A DNA stretch of 5,962 bases from Promethearchaeota archaeon (GTDB lineage Archaea; Asgardarchaeota; Lokiarchaeia; Sigynarchaeales; SOKP01): contig DAOUUT010000239.1 of assembly GCA_030668025.1 (NCBI GenBank), forward strand, positions 1 through 5,962, in the 5' to 3' direction. The stretch's first letter is position 1. Every line of letters starts with the position of its first letter. Below the pieces are notes generated by a model. That model did no database searches, was not told where the DNA came from, and saw nothing but the letters and a program-made list of their open reading frames with translations. Shown here piece by piece: positions 1 through 5,266 of this stretch. Both the position numbers and the translations under genes were made by a program.

Positions 1-63
1 AAAATAATCGAAAATATTATTAAAATAAATAAAAAATTTTATAGAGATTTAGCTAGAGAATAA
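1..63 (+). CDS. Possible C-terminal tail of a gene that starts upstream of the window
   Basis: The first reading frame is open from base 1 for 20 codons and ends with TAA at 61-63; the other two forward frames hit stops almost at once. The encoded tail (KIIENIIKINKKFYRDLARE) is rich in Ile, Lys, Glu and Arg and looks like a charged C-terminal helix. No family can be named from so few residues. In AT-rich DNA a 20-codon open frame can arise by chance, so this is a suggestion only. If real, the gene runs in the same direction as the GTPase gene, 88 bases ahead of it. Confidence 0.35.
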   Translation, partial: KIIENIIKINKKFYRDLARE

Positions 64-80
64 ATTATCGTATTATTTTA

Positions 81-108
81 ATTTATTAAAATCATATTTA
101 TTAAAATC
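81..108. repeat. Short direct repeat, 13 bases, two copies 15 bases apart
   Basis: ATTTATTAAAATC occurs at 81-93 and again at 96-108, a perfect 13-base match with 2 bases between the copies. It lies 44-71 bases upstream of the GTPase start codon, in very AT-rich DNA. Each copy contains a TATTAAAA core like an archaeal TATA box, so the pair could be a duplicated promoter element. Low complexity makes a chance match possible. Confidence 0.4.
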
Positions 109-151
109 TTAACCATATTTTAATTATTTAAATTTCAAATAGTTTTATATT

Positions 152-694
152 ATGTCGCAACCAACCGAGCAAAAACGCAGGTATTTTTTTAAGGTAGTCG
201 TTGTAGGAGATGGGGGGGTTGGTAAAAGCACCATGATACAGAGACTGATTACTGGACATTTTACCCCAATGAAAATCACTATTGGAACGGATTTAGCCAC
301 TTATCAGATGGAATTTGAAAATTTGGTTGTAAATCTTCAAATTTGGGACTTTGCTGGCGAAAAAAGGTTCAGATTTTTTTTACCGAATTATGCAAGAGGC
401 ACTCACGGTTGCCTGCTATGTTACGATATTACTAGATATACGAGTTTTCAGAACCTTCAAGAATGGTATGATATTGTTCAAGACCATTCTTCAGATCCCG
501 TGTTTATACTAATTGGAGAAAAAGCTGATCTAGCTGACACTAGACGAACTGTTGAACGAGAAGAAGCTGAGGAGTTTGGGAAAGAACATAATATCCCTTA
601 TCTTTTTGAAACGAGCTCAAAATCGGGTAAAGATAATAATATTATTTTTGAAACATTAATAAAAGAAATACAAAAAAAAAAAGGTTTGAGTTAA
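152..694 (+). CDS. Ras/Rab-like small GTPase with altered G3 and G4 motifs
   Basis: A 180-residue single-domain small GTPase of the Ras superfamily, expected to be a cytosolic GTP/GDP switch. The G1 P-loop is GDGGVGKS (19-26), with Lys25 and Ser26 binding phosphate and Mg. Switch I has Thr43 in a Rab-like TIG. G3 is WDFAGEKRF (65-73), keeping Asp66 and Gly69. G4 is GEKADL (122-127) and G5 is ETSSK (153-157). YDIT (91-94) and the SF..L..W signature (98-105) are also superfamily hallmarks. Two key positions differ from canonical enzymes: the catalytic Gln (Ras Gln61) is Glu70, and the Asn of NKxD is Glu123. No C-terminal cysteine is present, so prenylation is not expected. The WDFAGE form of G3 is, from memory, common in Asgard GTPases. 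The ATG is preceded by AT-rich DNA with several TATA-like candidates and no clear ribosome-binding site. The gene converges on the FrhB-like gene. The family is certain; the cellular role and partner are unknown. Confidence 0.96.
   Translation: MSQPTEQKRRYFFKVVVVGDGGVGKSTMIQRLITGHFTPMKITIGTDLATYQMEFENLVVNLQIWDFAGEKRFRFFLPNYARGTHGCLLCYDITRYTSFQNLQEWYDIVQDHSSDPVFILIGEKADLADTRRTVEREEAEEFGKEHNIPYLFETSSKSGKDNNIIFETLIKEIQKKKGLS
672..682 (-). terminator. Candidate U-tract terminator for the FrhB-like gene
   Basis: A run of 11 A on the + strand gives U11 in minus-strand RNA, starting 27 bases past the FrhB-like stop codon. Archaeal RNA polymerase can terminate at U-tracts without a hairpin. The run lies inside the 3' end of the convergent GTPase gene, where it encodes part of the QKKK segment (residues 174-177). 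The assignment rests on position and composition only. Confidence 0.4.
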
Positions 695-708
695 CTACTT
701 CAAAAATT

Positions 709-1650
709 TTAATCGAGTAAGTCCTTGAATTCGTCTATGTTCAAATGCAAGTATTTAGCAGTAATTAATTCTCTACCTAACAAATTTAAGAAGTTTTTCT
801 TTCTCTTCTTATTTATGAACTTTTTCATTTCGCTAAGATCGGGCTCTTTATTAGTAACTTCGATTAATTTATTCTTTATTGCGTGATCTATGACTTTTTG
901 GCCTACATCAGTTCTAACAATCAAAAAAGCTTCTCCAGAACCTTTAGGTGCGCCCCATGGACTATAAGAAATATCAGAAAACTCTCCAGTGTAATCAGTA
1001 CAATATATACAGCCGGCCATTCCACCAGAAGAGCAGGCAAAACCTATCTTTAGGGAAGTGCGCTCGGCACCCGTGTTAAAATCGCTTGTTATAATTTTTG
1101 CAAGACCTTGAAGATGACATGGATTCGCTATAATACCTATTTCCCGCTTTCTATCCAAATAAGCTCTTCCAATTCCAGTGATTAAGGGTCCAGCGTTTTG
1201 ATTGGGATTGTTAGGGATGTATTGTTTAGCATCATTCGCGCTATCAACAACTACAGGAAAAGCGACAGGTGGTTTAGTGCTTTTAGGTTTGCTCAAAACA
1301 AAATGTTTAACAATTCCAGAGTCGAATGCGGCTGAAACTAAATTGTATAGAATCTCATCATTATTGTTGGATTTAACCTGAATTATATCTTTATATACTC
1401 CAACAGCTAAGTCAACGCGATTTTGACCGAACATTTTTAGTTCAATTTCGGAAACAGGAAGAAAACTTCGTGGGCATGCATTATAGCACAAACCAACAGT
1501 CTCAGCACATTCGTCAACGACGTAAGCTAATCCAGTTTCTTCATTAAAATCCATATGTGGGCAAAACGCGTTACAACTTCCGCAATGAATGCATAAACCA
1601 GCATAAATTACTTCATTTTCAAGTTCTTGACTTGATTTTTCAATCTTCAT
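709..1650 (-). CDS. FrhB/FdhB-family iron-sulfur flavoprotein (coenzyme F420 hydrogenase/dehydrogenase beta-subunit-like)
   Basis: A 313-residue protein from the ATG at 1650. The family binds FAD and [4Fe-4S] centres and passes electrons between F420 or other carriers and partner oxidoreductases. The first cysteine motif is Cx2Cx2Cx3CP (20, 23, 26, 30) and the second is Cx6Cx3CP (48, 55, 59). Further hallmarks are GVYK (84-87), NPCHLQGL (176-183), KIGFAC (201-206), GCxxCTDYTGEFSDIS (213-228) and VRTDVGQ (245-251). The usual stretch of roughly 50-60 residues between the KIGFxC strand and the CxxCxD motif is almost absent here. A basic patch (KKRKK, 281-285) lies near the C-terminus. GTG at 1662 would add four residues; ATG is preferred because a TATA-like box at 1677-1685 predicts transcription starting near 1654. 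No hydrogenase or dehydrogenase partner is adjacent, so the electron donor and F420 use cannot be stated. It is probably one of several stand-alone paralogues. Confidence 0.93.
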   Translation of the reverse strand: MKIEKSSQELENEVIYAGLCIHCGSCNAFCPHMDFNEETGLAYVVDECAETVGLCYNACPRSFLPVSEIELKMFGQNRVDLAVGVYKDIIQVKSNNNDEILYNLVSAAFDSGIVKHFVLSKPKSTKPPVAFPVVVDSANDAKQYIPNNPNQNAGPLITGIGRAYLDRKREIGIIANPCHLQGLAKIITSDFNTGAERTSLKIGFACSSGGMAGCIYCTDYTGEFSDISYSPWGAPKGSGEAFLIVRTDVGQKVIDHAIKNKLIEVTNKEPDLSEMKKFINKKRKKNFLNLLGRELITAKYLHLNIDEFKDLLD

Positions 1651-1676
1651 TAAATTAAACACTTTAATACGTATAA

Positions 1677-1685
1677 TTTTTATAG
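1677..1685 (-). promoter_or_regulatory. TATA-like box for the FrhB-like gene
   Basis: Read on the minus strand, CTATAAAAA sits about 30 bases upstream of position 1654. That would give a nearly leaderless transcript for the ATG at 1650, and it would exclude the GTG at 1662. No Shine-Dalgarno sequence precedes either start. The call rests on sequence resemblance and spacing only. Confidence 0.4.
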
Positions 1686-1727
1686 ATAAAAATTTGTTTT
1701 ATAAAATGGAACATAAAATATAAAGCT

Positions 1728-1745
1728 AGTGTGAATATTCACACT
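1728..1745. promoter_or_regulatory. Perfect 18-base palindrome, probable operator
   Basis: AGTGTGAATATTCACACT is identical to its own reverse complement over all 18 bases, with no central spacer. Its GTGTGAA half-sites make it more than an AT-rich accident. It lies about 45 bases upstream of the FrhB-side TATA-like box and just right of a + strand TATA-like string. Its form suits a homodimeric helix-turn-helix regulator. Which gene it controls, and by which protein, is not shown by the sequence. Confidence 0.5.
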
Positions 1746-1970
1746 CTCTATTTTCTAATGTTAAAACCGCTTAAATTAAGGTTTAAAAATTGATTTTTTA
1801 GGAAAGCTTATATTAGAAGATAATGTGAAAAATAACTTTTATAGCCGTTAATTAGTGCTTTTTTTGACAATAAAACTATATTACTTTGTAAGGATGAAGA
1901 GTTAAATTTAGGTTTGAATGGCTCTTAAAACACATTTCCGAGGGTTTTATTTTAATCCCTAAGCAAACAC

Positions 1971-1979
1971 ATATATATT
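1971..1979 (+). promoter_or_regulatory. TATA-like box for the Roadblock gene
   Basis: ATATATATT lies about 63-71 bases ahead of the TTG start, predicting transcription from near 2000 and a leader of about 40 bases. The leader would include the SD-like sequence at 2026-2031. An imperfect dyad (AGGG...CCCT, 1941-1960) flanks the box on its upstream side. Confidence 0.4.
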
Positions 1980-1991
1980 TAGGATTCCTAA
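1979..1991. promoter_or_regulatory. Short dyad TTAGGA-T-TCCTAA between TATA box and predicted transcription start
   Basis: Two 6-base arms are perfect reverse complements around one central base. A site directly downstream of the TATA box, where polymerase loads, is a typical place for an archaeal repressor operator. It is short enough that chance cannot be excluded. Confidence 0.3.
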
Positions 1992-2025
1992 TATTTTCTT
2001 GTCGAAATTAATTTTAACCGAAAAC

Positions 2026-2031
2026 AGAGGG
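2026..2031 (+). promoter_or_regulatory. SD-like sequence supporting the TTG start of the Roadblock gene
   Basis: AGAGGG, containing the GAGG core complementary to the 16S rRNA 3' end, lies 10 bases before the TTG at 2042. No ATG exists in frame between the upstream stop (TAA at 2015-2017) and the conserved fold, so this weak site helps to fix the start. Confidence 0.4.
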
Positions 2032-2041
2032 CATATTTATA

Positions 2042-2419
2042 TTGTCCAATCTAGAAGAATACCTAGAAAAATTATGTAAGAAAAACATAGGAATTAGCAC
2101 AATCATAGTTGTGGGAAATGAAGGCTTACCCATTGCTTCTTTCGTAAATGAAAACACCGACCGTACGCTTATTGCCGCGATATGTGCGGCTTTAAGGTGG
2201 ATAGGAAGACAATTTGTTGGTGAAATAAGAGCTGGTAATCTAAAACGAATATTGATTGATTGTTCTAATGGGACAATATTAATACAACCGTTAAACCACT
2301 ATGGAATCTTAATTGCTTCATGTAAGAGCGCCAATTTATTAAACAAACTCGACATTGAATTTATTAAGTCTTTTTTTTTGACTAACCGACCAAAATCACT
2401 TAGTTCTATTGTGGATTAG
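2042..2419 (+). CDS. Roadblock/LC7-domain protein (MglB-like fold)
   Basis: A 125-residue single-domain protein with the Roadblock/LC7 pattern: an N-terminal helix (2-14); strands around STIIVVG (19-25) and GLPIASF (28-34), the latter being the typical 'dGlpia' hairpin; a long central helix (about 40-60); three more strands (68-74, 78-84, 87-94, including RILIDCSNGTILIQPL); and a C-terminal helix (97-112). The family forms homo- or heterodimers that bind or regulate small GTPases (bacterial MglB on MglA, eukaryotic LAMTOR/Ragulator and dynein light chains). Asgard genomes carry many copies. The start is TTG, supported by a GAGG-containing SD-like site 10 bases upstream and the absence of any in-frame ATG. 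A run of nine T (2371-2379) encodes part of SFFL near the end and could invite polymerase slippage or early termination. The GTPase gene 1.35 kb to the left is a possible but unproven partner. Confidence 0.9.
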   Translation: MSNLEEYLEKLCKKNIGISTIIVVGNEGLPIASFVNENTDRTLIAAICAALRWIGRQFVGEIRAGNLKRILIDCSNGTILIQPLNHYGILIASCKSANLLNKLDIEFIKSFFLTNRPKSLSSIVD

Positions 2420-2469
2420 CTATTAGAAGCCTATGAGATTAAACACATCAATTTAAATTATACACATTA

Positions 2470-2474
2470 TTTTT
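2470..2474 (+). terminator. Weak candidate U-tract terminator after the Roadblock gene
   Basis: Five consecutive T lie about 50 bases past the Roadblock stop and just before the TATA-like box of the radical SAM gene. The order of terminator then promoter is sensible, but short T-runs are common in DNA this AT-rich. Confidence 0.22.
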
Positions 2475-2478
2475 CATG

Positions 2479-2492
2479 TTAAAATACTTTAA
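2479..2492 (+). promoter_or_regulatory. TATA-like box for the radical SAM gene
   Basis: TTAAAATACTTTAA is centred about 30 bases upstream of the ATG at 2515, so transcription would start near 2508-2513 and the mRNA would be almost leaderless. This agrees with the lack of a Shine-Dalgarno sequence before that ATG. Confidence 0.35.
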
Positions 2493-2514
2493 TGATTTAT
2501 TAATTTAGATTTCT

Positions 2515-3612
2515 ATGCTTAAAATTCCTTCGTTACCTCGTAATATAACTCTCCATCTTACTGAAAATTGTAATTTGCGTTGTAAAATATGTTATTATTG
2601 GGGAGAAACTGGTGCGTATTCTACATCTCAGACTAAACAAAAACCCAAGACTCTAAATTTTGAAATCGTTAGGAACTTAATCAGTGAACTTGCGAATACA
2701 AAACCAACTTATTCGCTATTCGGTGGAGAACCGCTACTATATCCTTATTTTGAAGAGTTAATAGATGAAATTAAAAAGAATAATTCCTTTGTAAATACTC
2801 CAACAAATGGAACGCTTTTGTCTGATAATGCTGAAATGTTGGTTGAAAAAGAATTTGACTTGGTGCGGGTTTCTCTTGATGGTCCTCGAGATATAAATGA
2901 TAAACAGAGAGGGGTAGGGAGCTATGAAAAGGCAATACAAGGAATAAATGATCTTTTTGAGGTGAAAAAGAAGAACAAAGCAAAAAAGCCTCTTATTGAT
3001 ATAATTTACACTGTAACTCCTGATAACTTTCTAACAGTCGAGGAATTTTTCTTGCAGGATCTTGATATTTCAAAATTAGACCGTATTACAATACAAATGC
3101 AGAACTATATTACAAAACAGATGGGAGAAGATTACGCAGAATTTCTCAGTTCAGAATTTGGAATTCAAAGTGATACCTATTGGAAGGGTTTGGTTCGTTT
3201 ACCATCTGAATTCAATGAAATAGATAGAACTGAGTTATCTAGACAAGTAAATAGAGTGCGGACCTATTATTCGAGTCAAAATAAGTACGCGGTGCTTCTA
3301 CCACCTACTTTTTCTTCACAGAATTTAGAAGCTTATCTAACTTCGAATTGGGATCAGATGACTGATGTATATGAGAAGTGCATTATTCCTTGGGTGTCGA
3401 CTGAGATTGTTGCTAATGGTGATGTTGCCCCTTGCCATATCTTCTATGATTTAGTGCTTGGAAATCTACATGAGAATAGCATTGTAGACATTTGGAATGG
3501 AGAGAAATATAAGAGGTTCAGAGATTATATGGAGTCAAAAAAATTCATGCCAATATGTCCAGGGTGCTGTATTTTATATTTAGCTGGTAAAAAGTTGAGA
3601 TCAAAAAGATAA
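2515..3612 (+). CDS. Radical SAM/SPASM-domain enzyme of unknown substrate
   Basis: A 365-residue radical S-adenosylmethionine enzyme. The SAM-cleaving [4Fe-4S] cluster is held by Cys19, Cys23 and Cys26 (CNLRCKIC). The SAM-binding GGEP motif is at 70-73, TNGTLL at 97-102 and VSLDGP at 119-124, as expected along the partial TIM barrel. The C-terminal region is a reduced SPASM domain: Cys289, Cys307 (after NGDVAP), the LGNLHENSIVDIWNG segment (315-329), and Cys348/Cys351/Cys352 in CPGCC. That is enough for one auxiliary [4Fe-4S] cluster but not the two of full SPASM maturases. Family members modify peptides or make cofactors such as PQQ-type or haem intermediates, and the sequence does not decide among these. 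No RiPP-like precursor peptide was found beside it. It has its own TATA-like box and ends 3 bases from the convergent winged-helix gene. The family is certain; the reaction is unknown. Confidence 0.94.
   Translation: MLKIPSLPRNITLHLTENCNLRCKICYYWGETGAYSTSQTKQKPKTLNFEIVRNLISELANTKPTYSLFGGEPLLYPYFEELIDEIKKNNSFVNTPTNGTLLSDNAEMLVEKEFDLVRVSLDGPRDINDKQRGVGSYEKAIQGINDLFEVKKKNKAKKPLIDIIYTVTPDNFLTVEEFFLQDLDISKLDRITIQMQNYITKQMGEDYAEFLSSEFGIQSDTYWKGLVRLPSEFNEIDRTELSRQVNRVRTYYSSQNKYAVLLPPTFSSQNLEAYLTSNWDQMTDVYEKCIIPWVSTEIVANGDVAPCHIFYDLVLGNLHENSIVDIWNGEKYKRFRDYMESKKFMPICPGCCILYLAGKKLRSKR
3589..3607 (-). terminator. Candidate paired U-tract terminator for the winged-helix gene
   Basis: On the minus strand two U5 tracts (3607-3603 and 3593-3589) begin 9 bases past the winged-helix stop codon, inside the 3' end of the convergent radical SAM gene. 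A further U7 occurs at 3543-3537. Archaeal U-tract termination would fit, but no hairpin is seen and composition bias is strong. Confidence 0.28.
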
Positions 3613-3615
3613 TCA

Positions 3616-3903
3616 TCAACATTTATCATCATCTTTTAAAAATCGAGAACAAGTTTCATCCAATTTCTTTATAATATGATTTCGATCTTTCCACATAATC
3701 CAAGTGCTTCCTGATTTTTCAAAATGAAATCCATCGTATTCTTCTTTTATTTTAGCTAATGTTTTTTTCACGAAGCTCCACGAGAATCCGGTTTTTTCAA
3801 CTACTTCAGCGATTGCGATTGGACGATTCATTTCAAGATTATTGTTAAAAAAAGCAATAATTTTTTGGAAACCGGTTTTAGGAGCTGAATCTTTTTCATT
3901 CAT
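3616..3903 (-). CDS. Small winged helix-turn-helix protein, probable DNA-binding regulator
   Basis: A 95-residue protein with a compact winged-helix pattern: helix 1 (about 12-23), helix 2 IAIAEVVEKTG (29-39), a short turn, recognition helix SWSFVKKTLAKIKEEY (41-56), then a beta wing GFHFEKSGSTWIMWK (58-72), and a basic/acidic tail ending in DDDKC. There is no ligand-binding or metal-binding domain; Cys85 and Cys95 are the only cysteines. Such minimal proteins are usually transcription regulators, but this fold also occurs in subunits of larger complexes. The ATG at 3903 is the only sensible start, and the next upstream ATG is out of frame. A TATA-like box lies at 3941-3948. The gene follows the dehydrogenase on the same strand after 120 bases and converges on the radical SAM gene with a 3-base gap. 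Its target is unknown; it is one candidate for the dyads in the 1651-2041 region. Confidence 0.8.
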   Translation of the reverse strand: MNEKDSAPKTGFQKIIAFFNNNLEMNRPIAIAEVVEKTGFSWSFVKKTLAKIKEEYDGFHFEKSGSTWIMWKDRNHIIKKLDETCSRFLKDDDKC

Positions 3904-3940
3904 TTTTCATGAAGAAATAATTGTATCGATAATTTAGATT

Positions 3941-3948
3941 AATATATG
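3941..3948 (-). promoter_or_regulatory. TATA-like box for the winged-helix gene
   Basis: CATATATT on the minus strand predicts transcription from near 3918 and a leader of about 15 bases before the ATG at 3903. An 8-base palindrome TATCGATA (3924-3931) lies between the box and the predicted start and could bind a regulator, but it is short. Confidence 0.33.
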
Positions 3949-3999
3949 TTATGAATTAATATTTATTCTTGAAAATTTATTTACTTTAAAATTTTGATG

Positions 4000-4019
4000 T
4001 CTTAATTATAGCTTTAAGA
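4000..4019 (-). terminator. Weak hairpin after the dehydrogenase gene
   Basis: TCTTAA (4000-4005) and TTAAGA (4014-4019) can pair around an 8-base loop, starting 5 bases beyond the dehydrogenase stop codon. The stem is only 6 pairs, mostly A-T, and no strong U-tract follows, so read-through into the winged-helix gene is possible. Confidence 0.22.
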
Positions 4020-4023
4020 TAAA

Positions 4024-5214
4024 TTATTTTCTCATCTTTAGAAAATTTCCAGATTTCATTAAGTTGCACGGTCTGAAATAGGCTATTCCAGTAAATTCTG
4101 AAAGATCTTCTAGCATTTGAGCCCATTTTTCGTAATTGTTTTTACCAGCTCCAAAGGGTCCGGGCATGTCCATTCCAGCTAACATAGTATCGTCAATTAC
4201 TTTATATCCAGAAACAATTTTTTCCTCTAATAATCTACAACCTTCGTTTAATTGAATTGCATAATAATGTTCTGGGTTGAACAGTCCTGTTTTTTCATTA
4301 GTTTTACGATTAGGTTTTCCTTCAAACCACTCATAAATACCTTTTCCCGATTTTCGCCCCAAATTCCCCTCTTTAAGAAGATTTGTGAGCGTTTTGCCAG
4401 GGGCAAATTCTGGTGATATCTCTTCAACAAAATAATTCATAACATCGCAAACAACATCTAAACCTAAGTAATCCCATTTAGCTAAGGGACCTAATTCAGG
4501 GGAAGATACAAAATCATTGTCAAATTTTTCGTAAGGAATTCCTTTTTCCGTAGCCATATCTAAAATCCAATTAAAAAGTAGACTTGTTGCAATAGTTAGA
4601 CGATTTACAATAAAGCCTGGACTTTCCTTTTCTATTTTTGCGATATATCTTTTGCCTTTGAGCGCGGGTAGCTTTTGACCAATTGCCACTCCCAAGTTAA
4701 ACGCTTCTTGAGATGTTTTTTCTCCTTTAATTAATTCAATTAATCGGAGTAACGGAATAGGTGTAAAAAAATGCATCCCAATTACTTGTTCTGGCCTGTT
4801 TGACGCTTCGGCGATTTTAGAAATGCTCATCGTTGACGTATTTGTTGCTAATACAGCATGTTCTGGCGCGTGTTGCCCTAGTTCTTTAAATAGATCTTGC
4901 TTTAATTCCATTACTTCGGGTATCGCTTCTACGATAAAATCGGCTTCTTTAATAGAATTAATTAGATTTTTATCAATAATAAGGTTTTTAATTAGAGAGA
5001 GCGCGGTTAATCCTTGACCTAACTTTCCTTTAGATTCAATTTTTTCTATACCAAGTTTAATAAATTTTTTCGCATTAATTAAAGCATTTTCGTTAATGTC
5101 GTTCAAAATAACCTTGTCAAACATATCTGACATTAAAGCAACTTGGGCTATTTCTCTCCCCATGGTTCCCGCCCCAACAACCGTAAAAGTTTTAATAAGA
5201 CTTAAATCAACCAT
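4024..5214 (-). CDS. 3-hydroxyacyl-CoA dehydrogenase, NAD-dependent, stand-alone
   Basis: A 396-residue enzyme expected to oxidise (S)-3-hydroxyacyl-CoA to 3-ketoacyl-CoA, or the reverse, with NAD in the cytosol. The N-terminal Rossmann fold carries GAGTMG (14-19) and the adenosine-ribose-binding Asp39. EAIPE (96-100) and NTSTMS (125-130) follow. Catalytic residues match the human enzyme with its exact spacing: Ser127, His148 in MHFFTP, and Glu160 in IELI; Asn204 in PGFIVNRL follows. The C-terminal 3HCDH domain includes GPLAKWDYLGLDV and GRKSGKGIYEW. A second, incomplete 3HCDH-like repeat follows (about 318-396, with GMDMPGPFGAGKNN), as in the longer bifunctional proteins, but no enoyl-CoA hydratase domain is fused. 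TTG at 5226 would add four residues; ATG at 5214 is chosen because it places VDLSLIKTFTVVGAG at the usual N-terminus and a TATA-like box lies about 25 bases upstream. No other beta-oxidation gene is in the window. Confidence 0.95.
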   Translation of the reverse strand: MVDLSLIKTFTVVGAGTMGREIAQVALMSDMFDKVILNDINENALINAKKFIKLGIEKIESKGKLGQGLTALSLIKNLIIDKNLINSIKEADFIVEAIPEVMELKQDLFKELGQHAPEHAVLATNTSTMSISKIAEASNRPEQVIGMHFFTPIPLLRLIELIKGEKTSQEAFNLGVAIGQKLPALKGKRYIAKIEKESPGFIVNRLTIATSLLFNWILDMATEKGIPYEKFDNDFVSSPELGPLAKWDYLGLDVVCDVMNYFVEEISPEFAPGKTLTNLLKEGNLGRKSGKGIYEWFEGKPNRKTNEKTGLFNPEHYYAIQLNEGCRLLEEKIVSGYKVIDDTMLAGMDMPGPFGAGKNNYEKWAQMLEDLSEFTGIAYFRPCNLMKSGNFLKMRK

Positions 5215-5235
5215 TATATCTTTCAACTTTTAGAA

Positions 5236-5243
5236 TTTTTAAC
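5236..5243 (-). promoter_or_regulatory. Possible TATA-like box for the dehydrogenase gene
   Basis: GTTAAAAA on the minus strand lies 22-29 bases upstream of the ATG at 5214, which would give a leaderless mRNA. It falls in the 52-base gap after the presenilin-like stop codon, so co-transcription with that gene remains equally possible. Confidence 0.28.
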
Positions 5244-5266
5244 TAATAAAGAACATAATTTTTCAA

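Larger units (their letters stand above)
1651..2041. other. Divergent intergenic region with regulatory elements
   Basis: This non-coding stretch separates the leftward FrhB-like gene from the rightward Roadblock gene. No ORF longer than about a dozen codons, and no tRNA-like or GC-rich structured RNA, was seen. It holds the FrhB-side TATA-like box (1677-1685), a perfect 18-base palindrome (1728-1745), a small 11-base dyad CTTAAATTAAG (1770-1780), an imperfect AGGG...CCCT dyad (1941-1960), and the Roadblock promoter elements (1971-2031). The middle part (about 1785-1925) is AT-rich and shows nothing recognisable. A + strand TATA-like string (about 1716-1725) just left of the palindrome could drive an untranslated RNA, but nothing else supports one. 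Confidence 0.6.

Noticed and set aside
1758..1793. Eleven-codon open frame in the divergent intergenic region, considered as a leader or precursor peptide
   Set aside because: It is too short, has no ribosome-binding site and no repeat or core-peptide pattern, and is not next to the radical SAM gene.
2420..2514. Search for a RiPP precursor between the Roadblock and radical SAM genes
   Set aside because: The 95-base gap has no usable open frame and contains only T-runs and a TATA-like box.
2758..2983. Two overlapping open frames on the minus strand inside the radical SAM gene
   Set aside because: They lie wholly within a well-supported gene on the other strand, show no domain pattern, and have compositions expected from antisense reading.
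3919..3934. AATTGTATCGATAATT as a 16-base operator upstream of the winged-helix gene
   Set aside because: On checking the pairing, only the inner 8 bases TATCGATA are symmetric, so it was kept only as a remark.
4248..4430. Minus-strand 60-codon open frame inside the dehydrogenase gene
   Set aside because: It is an alternative frame of the strongly supported 3-hydroxyacyl-CoA dehydrogenase and has no recognisable features.
4823..5017. Plus-strand 64-codon open frame antisense to the dehydrogenase
   Set aside because: It is antisense to conserved catalytic motifs, with no promoter or ribosome-binding evidence.
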